From contig VGEP01000001.1 in assembly GCA_016869215.1 (NCBI GenBank), positions 167,358 to 231,357 on the forward strand: 64,000 nucleotides of DNA. Direction: 5' to 3'. The notes under the pieces are model-generated. The model saw only the letters and a list, made by a program, of their open reading frames with translations, ran no database searches and was not told the DNA's origin. A program made the position numbers and the translations under genes. Below, piece by piece: positions 51,652-61,520 of the stretch. How positions within the stretch are numbered: the first letter of the stretch is position 1; every line of letters begins with the position of its first letter. Source of the DNA: Alphaproteobacteria bacterium (GTDB taxonomy: Bacteria > Pseudomonadota > Alphaproteobacteria > Rhizobiales > Xanthobacteraceae).

Positions 51652-51831
51652 CGCCGTCGCCTCTTGGCTGCCCACACTCCGGATGAAAAGCCCGAGCCGG
51701 GCACATCGCGCGTTCCGCCGGATGGTACGGGAGCATCGCGCTCCGCGCCAGCGCAGCACAGCCGGCGTGACGGCGGCCCGAATTCGCGCCTATAATTTTT
51801 GAAAGAGCAAACGCGCGGGAGGGTCCGGGCC

Positions 51832-52608
51832 GTGAAGGAGCGTCTCGTCGAAATCGAAACCGGCGATGGCCGGATGGAGACGTTCGTCACCCATCCGGAG
51901 CAGGACGGGCCGTTTCCCGCTGTCGTTCTCTACATGGACGTCTGGGGCATCCGCGAGGAGCTTTATGACCTCGCGCGGCGCATCGCCACCGCCGGCTACT
52001 ATTGCCTGCTGCCCGATCTCTACTATCGCCAGGGCAAGGTGCGCTCGACCTATATCAACGACCAGGGCGAACGCATTTCGCTCAACAGACTCAGCAAGGC
52101 GGACCAGGACAAGGTCCTCATCCCATTGAGCAAGCTGAGCGACCGGATGGTGGTCGAGGACACCGGCGCGATCGTCCGCTTTTTGGACCAAGGCGGCGAG
52201 CCGGTGAAGCGCGGCGGCATCGGCTCAGTCGGCTACTGCATGGGCGGCCGGCATGTCGTGCAGGTAGCGGTCAATTTCCCGGAGCGGTTCATTGCCGGTG
52301 CCAGCCTTCACGGCACCGCGCTGGTGTCGGACCGCCCGGATTCGCCGCATACGAGCCTCGCAAAGATCCGCGGCGAACTCTACTGCGGCTTCGCCGAGTT
52401 CGACGAGCACGCGCCGCTGCCGATGGTGGCGCAATTCAACGAACTGATGAAGGCGAGCCCGGCGCGCTACACGCATCAAATTCACAAGGGCGCAGAGCAC
52501 GGCTACGCGCTCCCCGACCGCGACATTTACCACAAGCAGGCCACCGAGCGGGACTGGGAGCTGATCTTCGCGATGTTCCACCGGCAGATCCCGCCCTACT
52601 CGCGTTAG
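51832..52608 (+). CDS. Dienelactone hydrolase-family protein
   Basis: A 258-residue alpha/beta hydrolase with the cysteine nucleophile typical of dienelactone hydrolases: Cys136 in GSVGYCMGGR. The acid is probably in FDEHAPL and the histidine in KGAEHGYAL. It opens lactones or enol-esters produced in aromatic-ring degradation. It starts with GTG at 51832 after GGGAGGG. The MhpD-type hydratase gene follows 38 bases later. Confidence 0.87.
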   Translation: MKERLVEIETGDGRMETFVTHPEQDGPFPAVVLYMDVWGIREELYDLARRIATAGYYCLLPDLYYRQGKVRSTYINDQGERISLNRLSKADQDKVLIPLSKLSDRMVVEDTGAIVRFLDQGGEPVKRGGIGSVGYCMGGRHVVQVAVNFPERFIAGASLHGTALVSDRPDSPHTSLAKIRGELYCGFAEFDEHAPLPMVAQFNELMKASPARYTHQIHKGAEHGYALPDRDIYHKQATERDWELIFAMFHRQIPPYSR

Positions 52609-52646
52609 CGGCACTGAGCATATCGACACGACTTCGAGGATCGAAA

Positions 52647-53435
52647 ATGGATCAAGACAAGGTTGTGCAGGCCGCAAAGCTGCTTGCCGACGCGCGGCGC
52701 ACCGGGAAACCGATCAAGGAACTGCCGGAGGATTGCCGGCCGGTCACCGCCGTGGAGGCCAACGCGATCTGCGCCGAAACCACGAAGCTCCTCGGCGAGG
52801 AGATCGGCGGCTGGAAGATCACGTTCCTCTACAAGCCCCGCGAAATGCCGTTCCTGTGCCACCTGTTCAAGTCGCTGATCTTCGACGCTCCCGCGAAGGT
52901 TCCGGCGAAGCTGACGCCGTCGCTGTGCATCGAGTCGGAAATTACGTTCCGGCTGCTCGCCGATCTTCCGCCGCGCGACAAGCGCTACCAGCCCGAGGAG
53001 GTGGCGGCCGCGGTCGAGGCCTGCCCGTCCATGGAGATCGTCGATACGCGCTTCGACACCAAATACAAGACCGTGCGCCAGCGGCTGAACGAGCGCGCCA
53101 CGCTGATCGAGGCCAACGCCGACTACATCACCAGCGGCGCGTTCGTCGTCGGCAAGGGCGTGAGGAACTGGCGTGACTTCGATTTCAGCGAGGTTCGCGT
53201 GCGGATGACCGCCGACGACAAGACCGTATTCGAGACAGTCGGCGGCCACGCGTTCCGCGACCCGTTCCTGCCGGTCGTGGTGATGGCGAACCAGTTGCGC
53301 CGCGGCCCGGGGCTCAAGGCCGGGCAGGTGGTCGCCACCGGTTCGTTCGCCGGATTCTTTCCGGTGCAGATCGGGCAGCGGATCGTGTCGAACTTCGAAG
53401 GTTTCGGCCAGGTCGAGGCGATGTTCGTCAATTAG
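52647..53435 (+). CDS. 2-keto-4-pentenoate hydratase / 4-oxalocrotonate decarboxylase family
   Basis: A 262-residue FAH-fold protein of the MhpD/DmpH type. Metal-binding acids are in SLCIESEITFRLLADLP, and the core contains MEIVDTRFD and ATGSFAGFFPVQIGQRIV. It hydrates or decarboxylates the dienol acid formed after meta ring cleavage, so it fits downstream of the LigB-like enzyme at 3216 and the neighbouring dienelactone hydrolase. GAGGA precedes the ATG at 52647. Confidence 0.86.
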   Translation: MDQDKVVQAAKLLADARRTGKPIKELPEDCRPVTAVEANAICAETTKLLGEEIGGWKITFLYKPREMPFLCHLFKSLIFDAPAKVPAKLTPSLCIESEITFRLLADLPPRDKRYQPEEVAAAVEACPSMEIVDTRFDTKYKTVRQRLNERATLIEANADYITSGAFVVGKGVRNWRDFDFSEVRVRMTADDKTVFETVGGHAFRDPFLPVVVMANQLRRGPGLKAGQVVATGSFAGFFPVQIGQRIVSNFEGFGQVEAMFVN

Positions 53436-53454
53436 GCGGCGCTGCCGGGCCGGG

Positions 53455-55077
53455 TCACCCAGCACCCATCCTCGCCGTCACAAGATCGCGCAGGATGTGC
53501 CGCCGGATCTTGCCTGTCCCGGTCATCGGCAGTTCGTCGAATCGCTCGACCATTTCCGGCAACTTGTAGTCGGCCACCTGCCCTTTCAGGAAGCCGACCG
53601 CCTCCTCCAGCGTCAGCGCCTGACCGGGCTTCGGCACCACGCACAGGCAGTTGCGTTCGCCAAGCCGCTTGTCGGGAATGCCGACCATGGCCGCGTGCAG
53701 GATCTTCGGATGCGTGTAGAGGATTTCCTCGACCTCGCGCGGAAAGAACTTCTTGCCGCCGCGGTTGATGATTTCCTTGCTGCGGCCGGTGATCTGCACG
53801 TTGCCGGCATCGTCCACATAGCGCCCGAGATCGCCGGTGCGGAACCAGCCGCCCTCGATGAACGCGCCGGCGTTGGCCGACGGATTATTGTGGTAGCCGA
53901 GATGCACCGACGGCCCGCGCGCCGCGATCTCGCCGATCTCGCCGCGCGGCACGTCGTTGCCGGAGTCGTCGACGATGCGGAGTTCCAGCGCACCCGCGAC
54001 GCGCCCGATGGTGCCGTTGACCTTCTGCGGATCGTCGGAGAAGCGCGTGTAGGTGTGGAAGCCGGTTTCGAGCATCCCGTAGAGCTCGATCAGGTGGCCC
54101 TTCATGCGCGCCTGGTAATCGCGGATGGTCTCGATCGCCGCCGACGCGCCGCCGGTGATGACCACGCGCAGCGACGAGACGTCGTATTTCGACAGCTCAG
54201 GCTCGTTGAGCATTGCGACGATGGAAGCCGGCGCGGTCGCAATGTAGCTGACGCGCTCCTTCTCGATCAGCTCCAAAGCCGCGCGCGCCGAGAACCGTTC
54301 CAGCAGCACCGCCCGGCAGCCCGCCATGACGGTCTGCAGCAGGCAGAAATAGCCCCAGTTCAGCCCGATCGGCAGATAGATAAGCTGCACATCGCTCTCG
54401 GTGACTTTCATGTCCTCGTTCAGAAGGTAACCGGCGTAGAGCGTGCTGTTGGGCGAATGCAGCACGCATTTCGGGTCGCCGGTGGTCCCTGACGTAAAGG
54501 CCATGCGGAAGATGGCATCGGGATCGATTTCGACGCGATGCTGCGGGGCAACCGGCGGGCAATCGGCGAGGCCCGCATCGAGATCGTGGGCGCCCTCGCC
54601 AGCGCCGCCGGCCACGACGATGTCGCGCAGACCGGGTACCGCCTTTTTCAGTTCCCGCGCCATCGCCACATAGTCGAAGCTCTTGAACTCGCGCGGGCAG
54701 ACATAGGCGCGGCTGTTGGAGAACTTCAGGATGTATTCCAGCTCGCGGGCGCGGAAATCCGGATTGACCTTGTTCGCCACCGCGCCGATCAATTCCAGCG
54801 CGAAGAACACGACCGGAAAATCGATCCGGTTCGGAAGCTGGATCGTGACTACGTCGCCCTTGCCGATGCCGATGCGGCGCAGGAACTCCGCGCATCGCTC
54901 GACCCTGTCCTTCAGCGCGCCATAGGTGATCCGCCCCTTGGCGTCGGCGAAAACCTCGCGGTTCGGATGCGCCCCGGCCTTTCGCGCCAGAACCTCGAAG
55001 AACGTCTCGCCGGTCCAAAGGCCGCGCGCCTTGTAGCTTTGCGCCAGTTCCGGTTCGAGCATGATCTGGTAGGTCAT
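53455..55077 (-). CDS. Acyl-/aryl-CoA ligase (AMP-forming)
   Basis: A 540-residue ANL-family adenylating enzyme. The P-loop reads FTSGTTGDPKCVLHS; other motifs are YGMLETG, WFRTGDLGRYVDDAGN and the C-terminal lysine in LPMTGTGKIRRH. It activates a carboxylic acid as the CoA thioester and resembles benzoate/cyclohexanecarboxylate-CoA ligases in length. It is the last gene of the 59691-53455 minus operon, in which an enoyl-CoA hydratase and an SDR could process the resulting CoA ester. Confidence 0.88.
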   Translation of the reverse strand: MTYQIMLEPELAQSYKARGLWTGETFFEVLARKAGAHPNREVFADAKGRITYGALKDRVERCAEFLRRIGIGKGDVVTIQLPNRIDFPVVFFALELIGAVANKVNPDFRARELEYILKFSNSRAYVCPREFKSFDYVAMARELKKAVPGLRDIVVAGGAGEGAHDLDAGLADCPPVAPQHRVEIDPDAIFRMAFTSGTTGDPKCVLHSPNSTLYAGYLLNEDMKVTESDVQLIYLPIGLNWGYFCLLQTVMAGCRAVLLERFSARAALELIEKERVSYIATAPASIVAMLNEPELSKYDVSSLRVVITGGASAAIETIRDYQARMKGHLIELYGMLETGFHTYTRFSDDPQKVNGTIGRVAGALELRIVDDSGNDVPRGEIGEIAARGPSVHLGYHNNPSANAGAFIEGGWFRTGDLGRYVDDAGNVQITGRSKEIINRGGKKFFPREVEEILYTHPKILHAAMVGIPDKRLGERNCLCVVPKPGQALTLEEAVGFLKGQVADYKLPEMVERFDELPMTGTGKIRRHILRDLVTARMGAG

Positions 55078-55088
55078 CGCGGCACTCG

Positions 55089-55868
55089 TCAGCGCACGTG
55101 CCGCAGCAAACCGCCGTCGACCTGGATCGTCGCGCCGGTGATGTAATTGCCGCGCGGCGACACCAGCAACGCGACAAGGCCCGCGACATCATCGACCGTG
55201 CCGATCCGCCGCATCGGGACCTGCGCAACCAGATCGGCGCGCATCTTTGCGGTGTCCTCGCCGCCAGCGGCGAACACCTTCTCCAGCCGAGACGTTTCGA
55301 TATAGCCGGGGCAGACGGTGTTGACGTTGATCCCGAACGGCCCAAGCTCGATCGACGCCGTCTTGGCGTATCCGATCATGCCGCCCCAGCTCGCCACCGA
55401 CAGGCCGAAGCCCGCGATCGGCTGGATCGCCGAAATCGCACTGATGTTGACGATCCCGCCGCCGCCACGCGCCTTCATGTGCGGCACGGTCCCGCGCACC
55501 ATCCGCACCACATACATGAAATTCTGCTCCATCGCCTTCTGCCAGGCGGCGTCGTCGAAACTCATGATATCGCCGAGCGGCGGCGCGCCGTCGTTGTTGA
55601 CCAGGATGTCGACACCGCCCCACTGCGCGACCACGGTCTCGACGACGCGCTTGCAGTCGTCGGCGCGGCGGCTGTCGGCCTGCACCGGCAGCACCTCCGT
55701 TCCCGTTTCCGCGCGCAGCCGCTCGGCAGCCTCGCGCAGCGCGGGCTCGCGGCGGGCGGTCATCGCCACCCGCGCGCCTTCGGCAGCCAGCATGCGCGCA
55801 ATGCCGTAACCGATGCCCATGCTGGCGCCGCCGACGATCGCGATCTTGCCCTTGAGGCTCAGTTCCAT
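55089..55868 (-). CDS. SDR-family protein with degenerate active site
   Basis: A 259-residue short-chain dehydrogenase fold with an intact NAD motif (AIVGGASMGIGYGIARMLA) and ILVNNDGAPP. The usual catalytic Tyr-x-x-x-Lys is missing: in the stretch after NISAISAIQ the aligned positions read LSVASWGGM, with no Tyr four residues before a Lys. Reduction by the standard mechanism is therefore doubtful. I chose ATG at 55868, which begins the family domain; it overlaps the stop of the amidohydrolase gene. Confidence 0.8.
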   Translation of the reverse strand: MELSLKGKIAIVGGASMGIGYGIARMLAAEGARVAMTARREPALREAAERLRAETGTEVLPVQADSRRADDCKRVVETVVAQWGGVDILVNNDGAPPLGDIMSFDDAAWQKAMEQNFMYVVRMVRGTVPHMKARGGGGIVNISAISAIQPIAGFGLSVASWGGMIGYAKTASIELGPFGINVNTVCPGYIETSRLEKVFAAGGEDTAKMRADLVAQVPMRRIGTVDDVAGLVALLVSPRGNYITGATIQVDGGLLRHVR

Positions 55869-56731
55869 GGCACGCCCAACTCGTCCAGGAACCGCTCGGC
55901 GTTGCGATGAAATATCCGGTCCAGCACGTCCTCCGGATAGCCCTCCGCCCGCCAGTCGCGGATCAGCCGCTCGTAGGTGAACAGCGGGTAGTCGGCGGCA
56001 AACAGGATGCGGTCCTTCAGCCGGCGCGGAATCTCGTGCTTGAGCTCCGGCGAATGGTACTTCGGCGACCAGCCGTGCAACTCGTACCAGATGTTGCGCT
56101 TGTGCATGAGCACCGCGATGGTCTCGGCCTGCCACGGCCAGCCGGGGCGTGCAGCCACCATCTTCAGCTCAGGATAGCGCGCCGCAACCAGATCGAGATG
56201 CCGCGGATGGCAATGGTCGAGGATCACCCCGCCCCCGCCCGGCAGGCCCGCGCCAAGGCCCGTCGTGCCGACGAAGATCAGCACCGGAATGCCGGCCTCG
56301 ATGCAGAGCTTGTAAAAGGGATCGTAGGACGGGTCGCTCGCCGGAGGCGACAGCGAGCCGGATACGCCGTAGCCAAGAAATCCGATTTTCTTGTCGACGC
56401 AACGGCGCAATTCGCGCACGCCGTCCGCGCCCATTGTCGGATCGATATGCACCCAATGGCCGAGAATTGCGTCGCGATGCGCGCGTTCGGTCTCGAACGC
56501 GAGGTCGTGCAGTTCGCGCATCTCCCCGTGCGGACGGAACTTTGTAAAGCCGTAATCGAGGATCGCTTTCACGCCGCTATCGCGGAAGTATTGCGCCATC
56601 TGCGCTTCGGTGTGATACGTCGGCTCTGAGTTCCAGGTCGCGCGCTGCTGCGCCAGCTCTTGCTCGGTCTGCAGCGGATAGCCGCGCTTCGTCCCCCAGT
56701 GCGAATGGACGTCGATGATCGCCACGGTCAC
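55859..56731 (-). CDS. Amidohydrolase (ACMSD-like TIM-barrel metal hydrolase/decarboxylase)
   Basis: A 290-residue protein of the amidohydrolase-2 family. The metal HxH is in IIDVHSHWG at the N-terminus, a further His in ILGHWVHID, and the metal Asp in [15 protein letters not shown]. Members decarboxylate aromatic or amino-muconate acids or hydrolyse lactones. Its ATG overlaps the enoyl-CoA hydratase stop (ATGA), and its end overlaps the SDR start. Confidence 0.85.
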   Translation of the reverse strand: MTVAIIDVHSHWGTKRGYPLQTEQELAQQRATWNSEPTYHTEAQMAQYFRDSGVKAILDYGFTKFRPHGEMRELHDLAFETERAHRDAILGHWVHIDPTMGADGVRELRRCVDKKIGFLGYGVSGSLSPPASDPSYDPFYKLCIEAGIPVLIFVGTTGLGAGLPGGGGVILDHCHPRHLDLVAARYPELKMVAARPGWPWQAETIAVLMHKRNIWYELHGWSPKYHSPELKHEIPRRLKDRILFAADYPLFTYERLIRDWRAEGYPEDVLDRIFHRNAERFLDELGVPWN

Positions 56732-57537
56732 ACCGGCGACGTGGGCTTGAACTTCGGCGCGCGCTTCTCCTTGATCGCGGCGATCCCCTCCTTCACGTCG
56801 GGCCCGGTGAAGGCCAGGAACTCCAGCGCCAGCGACGTGTCGAACGTCGGGCCCGCCGAACGCAACCAGTTATTGAGCGCATACTTGGTCCAGCGGATCG
56901 CGGTCTGCGCGCCGTCGGCGAGCCGCACGGCGACCTTCAGCGCAGCGTCGTCGAGCTCGGCGTCCTCGACCGCCATCGAGATCAGCCCGATGCGCTCGGC
57001 CTCCTCGCCGGTCAGGGTCTCGCACGTCAGCAGATAGTATTTCGCCTTGGCCATGCCGCAGAGCAGCGGCCAGACAATCGCGGCGTGATCCCCCGCGGCG
57101 ACACCGAGCTTGGTGTGGCCGTCGATCAGCTTTGCGCCCTTCGCGGCAATCGAAATGTCCGCGAGCACGCCGAGCACCAGACCCGCGCCGACCGCGGGCC
57201 CGCGGATCGCGCTGACGATGGGCTTGGAACAGTTGATCATGTTGTAGACGAGGTCGCGCGCCTCCTTCCAGCCGGCGATGCGCTTCTCGAAATCGTCGGC
57301 CAGGTCGTTCGCCATGTCGAGGTCGCCGCCGGCCGAGAACGCGCGGCCGGTGCCGGTCACGATCACCGCCGACACGTCCGGGTCCGCGTCGATGTCGCGC
57401 CAGATTTCCGCGACCTCCGCGTGCGTCGGCTGGTCGATGGCGTTGAGCCGGTCCGGGCGGTTCATGGTGATCCGCAGCACGCGCGGATGCGGCCGGTCCA
57501 GCAGGACATGACGGTAGCGGGCGTAGCGGTCGCTCAT
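56728..57537 (-). CDS. Enoyl-CoA hydratase/isomerase-family protein
   Basis: A 269-residue crotonase. The oxyanion hole segments are [15 protein letters not shown] and [24 protein letters not shown]. One of the two glutamates typical of enoyl-CoA hydratases is not evident: the [13 protein letters not shown] stretch lacks it. An isomerase, lyase or thioesterase activity is therefore possible. It heads the enzyme genes of the minus operon, 49 bases after the first IclR gene's stop. Confidence 0.85.
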   Translation of the reverse strand: MSDRYARYRHVLLDRPHPRVLRITMNRPDRLNAIDQPTHAEVAEIWRDIDADPDVSAVIVTGTGRAFSAGGDLDMANDLADDFEKRIAGWKEARDLVYNMINCSKPIVSAIRGPAVGAGLVLGVLADISIAAKGAKLIDGHTKLGVAAGDHAAIVWPLLCGMAKAKYYLLTCETLTGEEAERIGLISMAVEDAELDDAALKVAVRLADGAQTAIRWTKYALNNWLRSAGPTFDTSLALEFLAFTGPDVKEGIAAIKEKRAPKFKPTSPV

Positions 57538-57586
57538 GAATTTCTCCAGGCATCGGATCGGAGGACCGATCGTCGCGAAAACGGCC

Positions 57587-58402
57587 TCACGATTCCGAGG
57601 CGCGCGCTTCCGCTATCGCCGCACGGATCAGCAACGCGGTTTGGACCAGTTCGGGCGCAACGTTTCGCCGCAAAGCCACTTCGGTGACATCGAGCTTGGC
57701 GCCTCCGGCGCTCAAGGCCATGACGGTCTGCCCGTCGTCCAGAACGAGCGGCACGCCGATGCCGAACGTGTTCTTCTGATACTCGGCAATCGAAATGCAA
57801 TAGCCGTAGCGGTCGAGGTCTTCGAATGCCGCGTCGATGCGATCCATGACCGCACGCGCCCGGGCGCCCTCCTCCTGCTTGATTTGCGCAATCGCCTCGC
57901 GGCGCTCAAGCTGCGGCAGCGCCCAGAGATAGGCCTTGCCGACCGCCGTGCGGGCGATAGGCAGCCGCGACCCCGCGCTGAGGCGCAACGTCAGCGTCTT
58001 CGGGCTGCGGCACCAGGCGACATACATGATGTCGGTGCCGTCGCCGACGGCGAGCCCGGCGGATACGCCGTTGCGCGTCGCGAAGCGTTCCATCAAGGAG
58101 ATGGCCTCCCGGCGGATTTCCGAGGTTTCGAGATAGGCATTGCCGATGCCCAGGACGCCGGTCCCGAGCTGGTAGTAGCCCAGGGCCGGAACGCGGTGCA
58201 GATAGCCGAGGCTGACCAAGGTGCTGGTAATGCGCGACACGGTGGACTTGGGCAGACCGGTCCGCTCCGCGATGGTCCGGTTCCCCAGCGGCCGGGCCTC
58301 GCAACGGAACGCCCGCAACACTTCGAGCCCGCGACCGAGCGTCTGCGTCCCCACGGAACCGCCGCGGCGCCGACCTTGTGTAGAGGCTGCCGATCGCGGC
58401 AT
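57587..58402 (-). CDS. IclR-family regulator 1
   Basis: A 271-residue regulator. The helix-turn-helix is in [27 protein letters not shown], and the C-terminal ligand domain includes [38 protein letters not shown]. IclR proteins usually sense an aromatic or short-chain acid and control the neighbouring catabolic operon. It is adjacent to a second IclR gene, 3 bases after that gene's stop. Confidence 0.9.
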   Translation of the reverse strand: MPRSAASTQGRRRGGSVGTQTLGRGLEVLRAFRCEARPLGNRTIAERTGLPKSTVSRITSTLVSLGYLHRVPALGYYQLGTGVLGIGNAYLETSEIRREAISLMERFATRNGVSAGLAVGDGTDIMYVAWCRSPKTLTLRLSAGSRLPIARTAVGKAYLWALPQLERREAIAQIKQEEGARARAVMDRIDAAFEDLDRYGYCISIAEYQKNTFGIGVPLVLDDGQTVMALSAGGAKLDVTEVALRRNVAPELVQTALLIRAAIAEARASES

Positions 58403-58405
58403 GGC

Positions 58406-59272
58406 TCAGATTTCCACGTCCGGCAATTCCTGGCTCAACTGCCTGGCCAGAGCGACAAGCGTCGGACCGATCTCCTGCGTGATCCGGCTCGGTGGCAGAT
58501 AGGGGCTGGCGCCCGAGCAGCCCAGAACCAGCGCCGCCGACCGGTCGGCCGGCACCAGCGGCACGGCGACCGTGGTGATCTCCGGACGCCACGAACCGAG
58601 CGCAGCGCAATAGCCGACGCGCTTGATTTGCGCGTGCGCCCGCAGGATATCGCGCTCGATCGCGGGCCAGCGCGCGCGCTGCTTCTGCTCGATGTGCGCC
58701 AGCAAATAATCCCGCTCCTCGTCCGGCAGCGCCGCCATCAGCGCCCAGCCCGAGGCGGTTTCGGCGATGGGAAGGCGCGCACCCGGCTCCAGCCGAAGCG
58801 TGAGAATCGACGCGTTGCTGTGGCACATCTCCATCAGCACGATGTCCAGCCGGTCGCGCTGGCCGAGCGTCACGAAGACGTTGAGGCTGTCGGCGAGCTT
58901 CTGCATGTGCGAACGCAGCAGCTGGCGGACGTTGCTGTTCGCCACCGCGACATATCCAAGGCTCAGAACCGACGCCGACAGGCGATACTGCCGCCGCTGC
59001 TGCGAGAACGTCAGGTAGCCCAGCCGGTGCAGGGTCTTGAGCAGGCGATTGACGGTCGCAGTCGGCAGGTTGACGCGCGCGGCAACGTCCAGGTTTCCCA
59101 TCCAGGCATTGGACGGCGCAAACGCCTGCAGCACGCTCAGGCCGCGGGCCAGCGGCTCGATGAAGTTGCGGTCCTTGCCGGTCTGGGCGCGAAAGTCGTC
59201 CGAGATCGTTTCAAGCATGTCGCGCGGCCGCGGCGCGGCGGCGGATCTGGCATGAATGCCGGTCGCGCTCAT
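58406..59272 (-). CDS. IclR-family regulator 2
   Basis: A 288-residue regulator with helix-turn-helix in DVAARVNLPTATVNRLLKTLHRLGYL and the effector domain around LRLEPGARLPIAETASGWALMAALP. It differs clearly from IclR 1 and has a longer N-terminal tail. Its ATG overlaps the cupin stop (ATGA), so cupin, both regulators and the enzymes below may be read from one promoter upstream of 59691. Confidence 0.9.
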   Translation of the reverse strand: MSATGIHARSAAAPRPRDMLETISDDFRAQTGKDRNFIEPLARGLSVLQAFAPSNAWMGNLDVAARVNLPTATVNRLLKTLHRLGYLTFSQQRRQYRLSASVLSLGYVAVANSNVRQLLRSHMQKLADSLNVFVTLGQRDRLDIVLMEMCHSNASILTLRLEPGARLPIAETASGWALMAALPDEERDYLLAHIEQKQRARWPAIERDILRAHAQIKRVGYCAALGSWRPEITTVAVPLVPADRSAALVLGCSGASPYLPPSRITQEIGPTLVALARQLSQELPDVEI

Positions 59273-59691
59273 GTCTTTGAATCCTTGCCTGGGACGGGCA
59301 TATCAAGCGGCGTGGTCGGAAAATCCGCGGGCATGGTCACCTGCAACACTTCGAAGTCCTCCGAGTATTCGACGTGCGCCTGCGGAAGGTCGCCCTCGTA
59401 GGTCAGGCAGTCGCCGGCGCGCAGCACCACTTCGCCGAGGCCCTCGTAATACGAACGCGACCAGCCCTTGAGCACGTAGGTCAGGTGAAAGCCGACCTTG
59501 TGAACGTGCATCGGCGCCTCCTGGCCCGGCCGGTGCGCATGCAGTGCGCGGCCGACGTTGGCGGCAAAACGCCCCTGGCTCGCATCGGTGACGCCGAGAT
59601 CGCGGTACTCGAGAAAGCCCCGCAGTCCCTTCTTCTCCCACTTGCTGTCCGCAAAATGGGAACAGGCAATCCTGCCCTTGACGATCGTCAT
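59269..59691 (-). CDS. Cupin-domain protein
   Basis: A 140-residue cupin. The metal motif reads QEAPMHVHKVGFHLTYVLKGWSRSYYEG (two His and a third in GFH), and the second motif is GDLPQAHVEYSEDFEVLQVTMP. I chose ATG at 59691 with GAGGTG upstream; the longer open frame adds Arg/Ala-rich residues. It is first in the minus operon, so it may be the enzyme or sensor closest to the substrate. Confidence 0.78.
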   Translation of the reverse strand: MTIVKGRIACSHFADSKWEKKGLRGFLEYRDLGVTDASQGRFAANVGRALHAHRPGQEAPMHVHKVGFHLTYVLKGWSRSYYEGLGEVVLRAGDCLTYEGDLPQAHVEYSEDFEVLQVTMPADFPTTPLDMPVPGKDSKT

Positions 59692-59980
59692 CGCGGCACC
59701 TCGACCTTCCTCCCTGCGCCGGGCAGTTCCGGCATCCGTCGCACCGCTGCTGGCCGCAGCGCCCCGGCTGCGTGCGCCGTCTTCGATCGCCGCTATGGAC
59801 GCGGGCGGCACGATGGCGTGGCCGCACGAAGCCCGTCAAGCCAACGGAATTGCATTCTACGCAACGGAATCAACTGATTCCAGATGGCGGAACTGAATTT
59901 CGAGCGCTTGACGCCCGATTCCGCCGCGGGGCACGATGCCCGCCCGCCCGCAGGACCAGGACTTGGACGAGGAACACATC

Positions 59981-60430
59981 ATGCGGATGAAGCCCGCGCT
60001 GACGCTCGACGACGCCAAGAAGCTGCTCGAAGCGGCGGAGGACGAGGCGCGGCGCAACAAGTGGGAGGTCGTGATCGCGATCCTGAACGACGGCGGGCGG
60101 ATCGTGGCGGTGCACCGCATGGACGGCGCCCGGCCGGGCAACGACCAGATCGCCATCGCCAAGGCCACCACCTCGGCCATGACCTGCCGGCCCAGCGCCG
60201 TCTGGGAGCGCTGGATCGAAGAGCGCCACAAGGCCTACATCACGTTCCCTTTCATCGCGGCCCAGGGCGGACTGCCGATCATCGTCGATGGCGACATCAT
60301 CGGCGCGATCGGCGTGTCCGGCGTGAAGTCCATGCAGGACGAACAGATCGCCATGTTCGCCATCCGAAAGGTGTTCCCGCAGGCCAAGACCTGCCGCGAC
60401 GGCGAAGAGAACGACGCGCAGACGTTCTGA
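59981..60430 (+). CDS. GlcG/HbpS-family protein
   Basis: A 149-residue protein of the GlcG/HbpS fold. The opening LTLDDAKKLLEAAEDEARRNKWEVVIAILNDGGRIVAVHRMDGA is diagnostic, and GGLPIIVDGDIIGAIGVSG follows. Members bind heme or small ligands and often sit in catabolic clusters without a known catalytic step. GAGGA precedes the ATG at 59981. It is divergent from the cupin, with 289 bases between that hold both promoters. Confidence 0.87.
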   Translation: MRMKPALTLDDAKKLLEAAEDEARRNKWEVVIAILNDGGRIVAVHRMDGARPGNDQIAIAKATTSAMTCRPSAVWERWIEERHKAYITFPFIAAQGGLPIIVDGDIIGAIGVSGVKSMQDEQIAMFAIRKVFPQAKTCRDGEENDAQTF

Positions 60431-60450
60431 ACGTCTCACCCGAAATAAAA

Positions 60451-60472
60451 GCGGCTCCCCGAAGGGAGCCGC
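60451..60472 (-). terminator. Intrinsic terminator
   Basis: GCGGCTCCC and GGGAGCCGC form a 9-bp stem around a tetraloop. On the minus strand it is followed by TTTTATTT, making a textbook intrinsic terminator for the binding-protein gene; it may also stop the converging GlcG gene. Confidence 0.85.
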
Positions 60473-60500
60473 CACATTGCGTCGAACGGCCGTTCGGCGG

Positions 60501-61520
60501 TCAGCGGGCGAGGCCCGTCGCTTCGACGACCTTGGCCCACTTCGCCGCTTCGGCGATGTAAAACTTCCGGAACGTTTCCGGGTCCATGACCATCGGTGCG
60601 AAGCCCTGCTTGTCCAGCACTTGCTTCACGTCGGGCATGTCGAGCGCCTTCTTGAGCTCGGCATTCAACTTCGCCAGCACGGGCTTCGGAGTGCCCTTCG
60701 GCGCGGCGAGGCCGAACCAGAGCGGCACGTTGAAACCCGGCATGCCGGACTCGGCGATGGTCGGAAGGTCGGGCAGCAGCGGATCGCGCTTGAGCCCGGT
60801 CGTGGCGATGCCCTTGAGCCTGCCCTCCTTCACGAACCCGATCACGGGCGGCATGGTCGAGAACATGATCTTCATCTCGCCCGACAGCAGGTCCTTCAGC
60901 GTGTCGCCGCCGCCCCGGTAATGCACCGGATTGAGCTTCACGCCAGCCGTCGTGTTGAACAGTTCGGCGGCGAGGTGCGTCGCGGTCCCGGCGCCCGCGC
61001 TGGCATAGAGCAGTTCGCCAGGTTTCTTGGACTTGGCAAGCTTGATCAGGTCCTGGACGTTGTTGACGCCGAGCGAGGGATGCACCAGCAATACCAGGCC
61101 GGTCGAAGCGATACCGCCGATCGGCTCGAAGTGCTCGGCAAACCGGACCTTGAAGTTCTTGAACAGGCTCTCGTTGATGGCGCTGCTCATCAGCGTCATC
61201 TGGATGGTGTAGCCGTCGGGCTCGGCGCGCGCGGCCGCCTCGGTTGCGATGTTACCGCCTGCGCCGGTGCGGTTCTCGACCACGATCTGCTCGCCGATCG
61301 TCTTGCTCATGGCCTGGCCGACGACCCGCGCCAGGATGTCGGTCGGCCCGCCGGGCGCGAACCCGACCAGCAGCTTGATGGGCTTCGTCGGATACGCTTG
61401 CGCGTGGACGGCACTGGGCGCTACGACCGCAACAGCGGCGATGGCGGCGGCGGCAACGCTGAGCGCAGCGCCGCCGCGCAGGCGCCAGGCGATACGGGGC
61501 AACACGCTTTGCAGGGTCAT
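60501..61520 (-). CDS. Bug/TctC-family periplasmic solute-binding protein
   Basis: A 339-residue tripartite tricarboxylate transporter binding protein. The signal peptide ends at SAVHAQAYP, followed by the family start YPTKPIKLLVGFAPGGPTDILARVVGQAM and the ligand loop ENRTGAGGNIATEAAARAEPDGYT. Bug proteins bind carboxylates and amides with high specificity. No TctA or TctB membrane partner is in the window, as is common for this family. GGGAGAGAG precedes the ATG. It probably delivers the substrate of the neighbouring catabolic genes. Confidence 0.9.
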   Translation of the reverse strand: MTLQSVLPRIAWRLRGGAALSVAAAAIAAVAVVAPSAVHAQAYPTKPIKLLVGFAPGGPTDILARVVGQAMSKTIGEQIVVENRTGAGGNIATEAAARAEPDGYTIQMTLMSSAINESLFKNFKVRFAEHFEPIGGIASTGLVLLVHPSLGVNNVQDLIKLAKSKKPGELLYASAGAGTATHLAAELFNTTAGVKLNPVHYRGGGDTLKDLLSGEMKIMFSTMPPVIGFVKEGRLKGIATTGLKRDPLLPDLPTIAESGMPGFNVPLWFGLAAPKGTPKPVLAKLNAELKKALDMPDVKQVLDKQGFAPMVMDPETFRKFYIAEAAKWAKVVEATGLAR

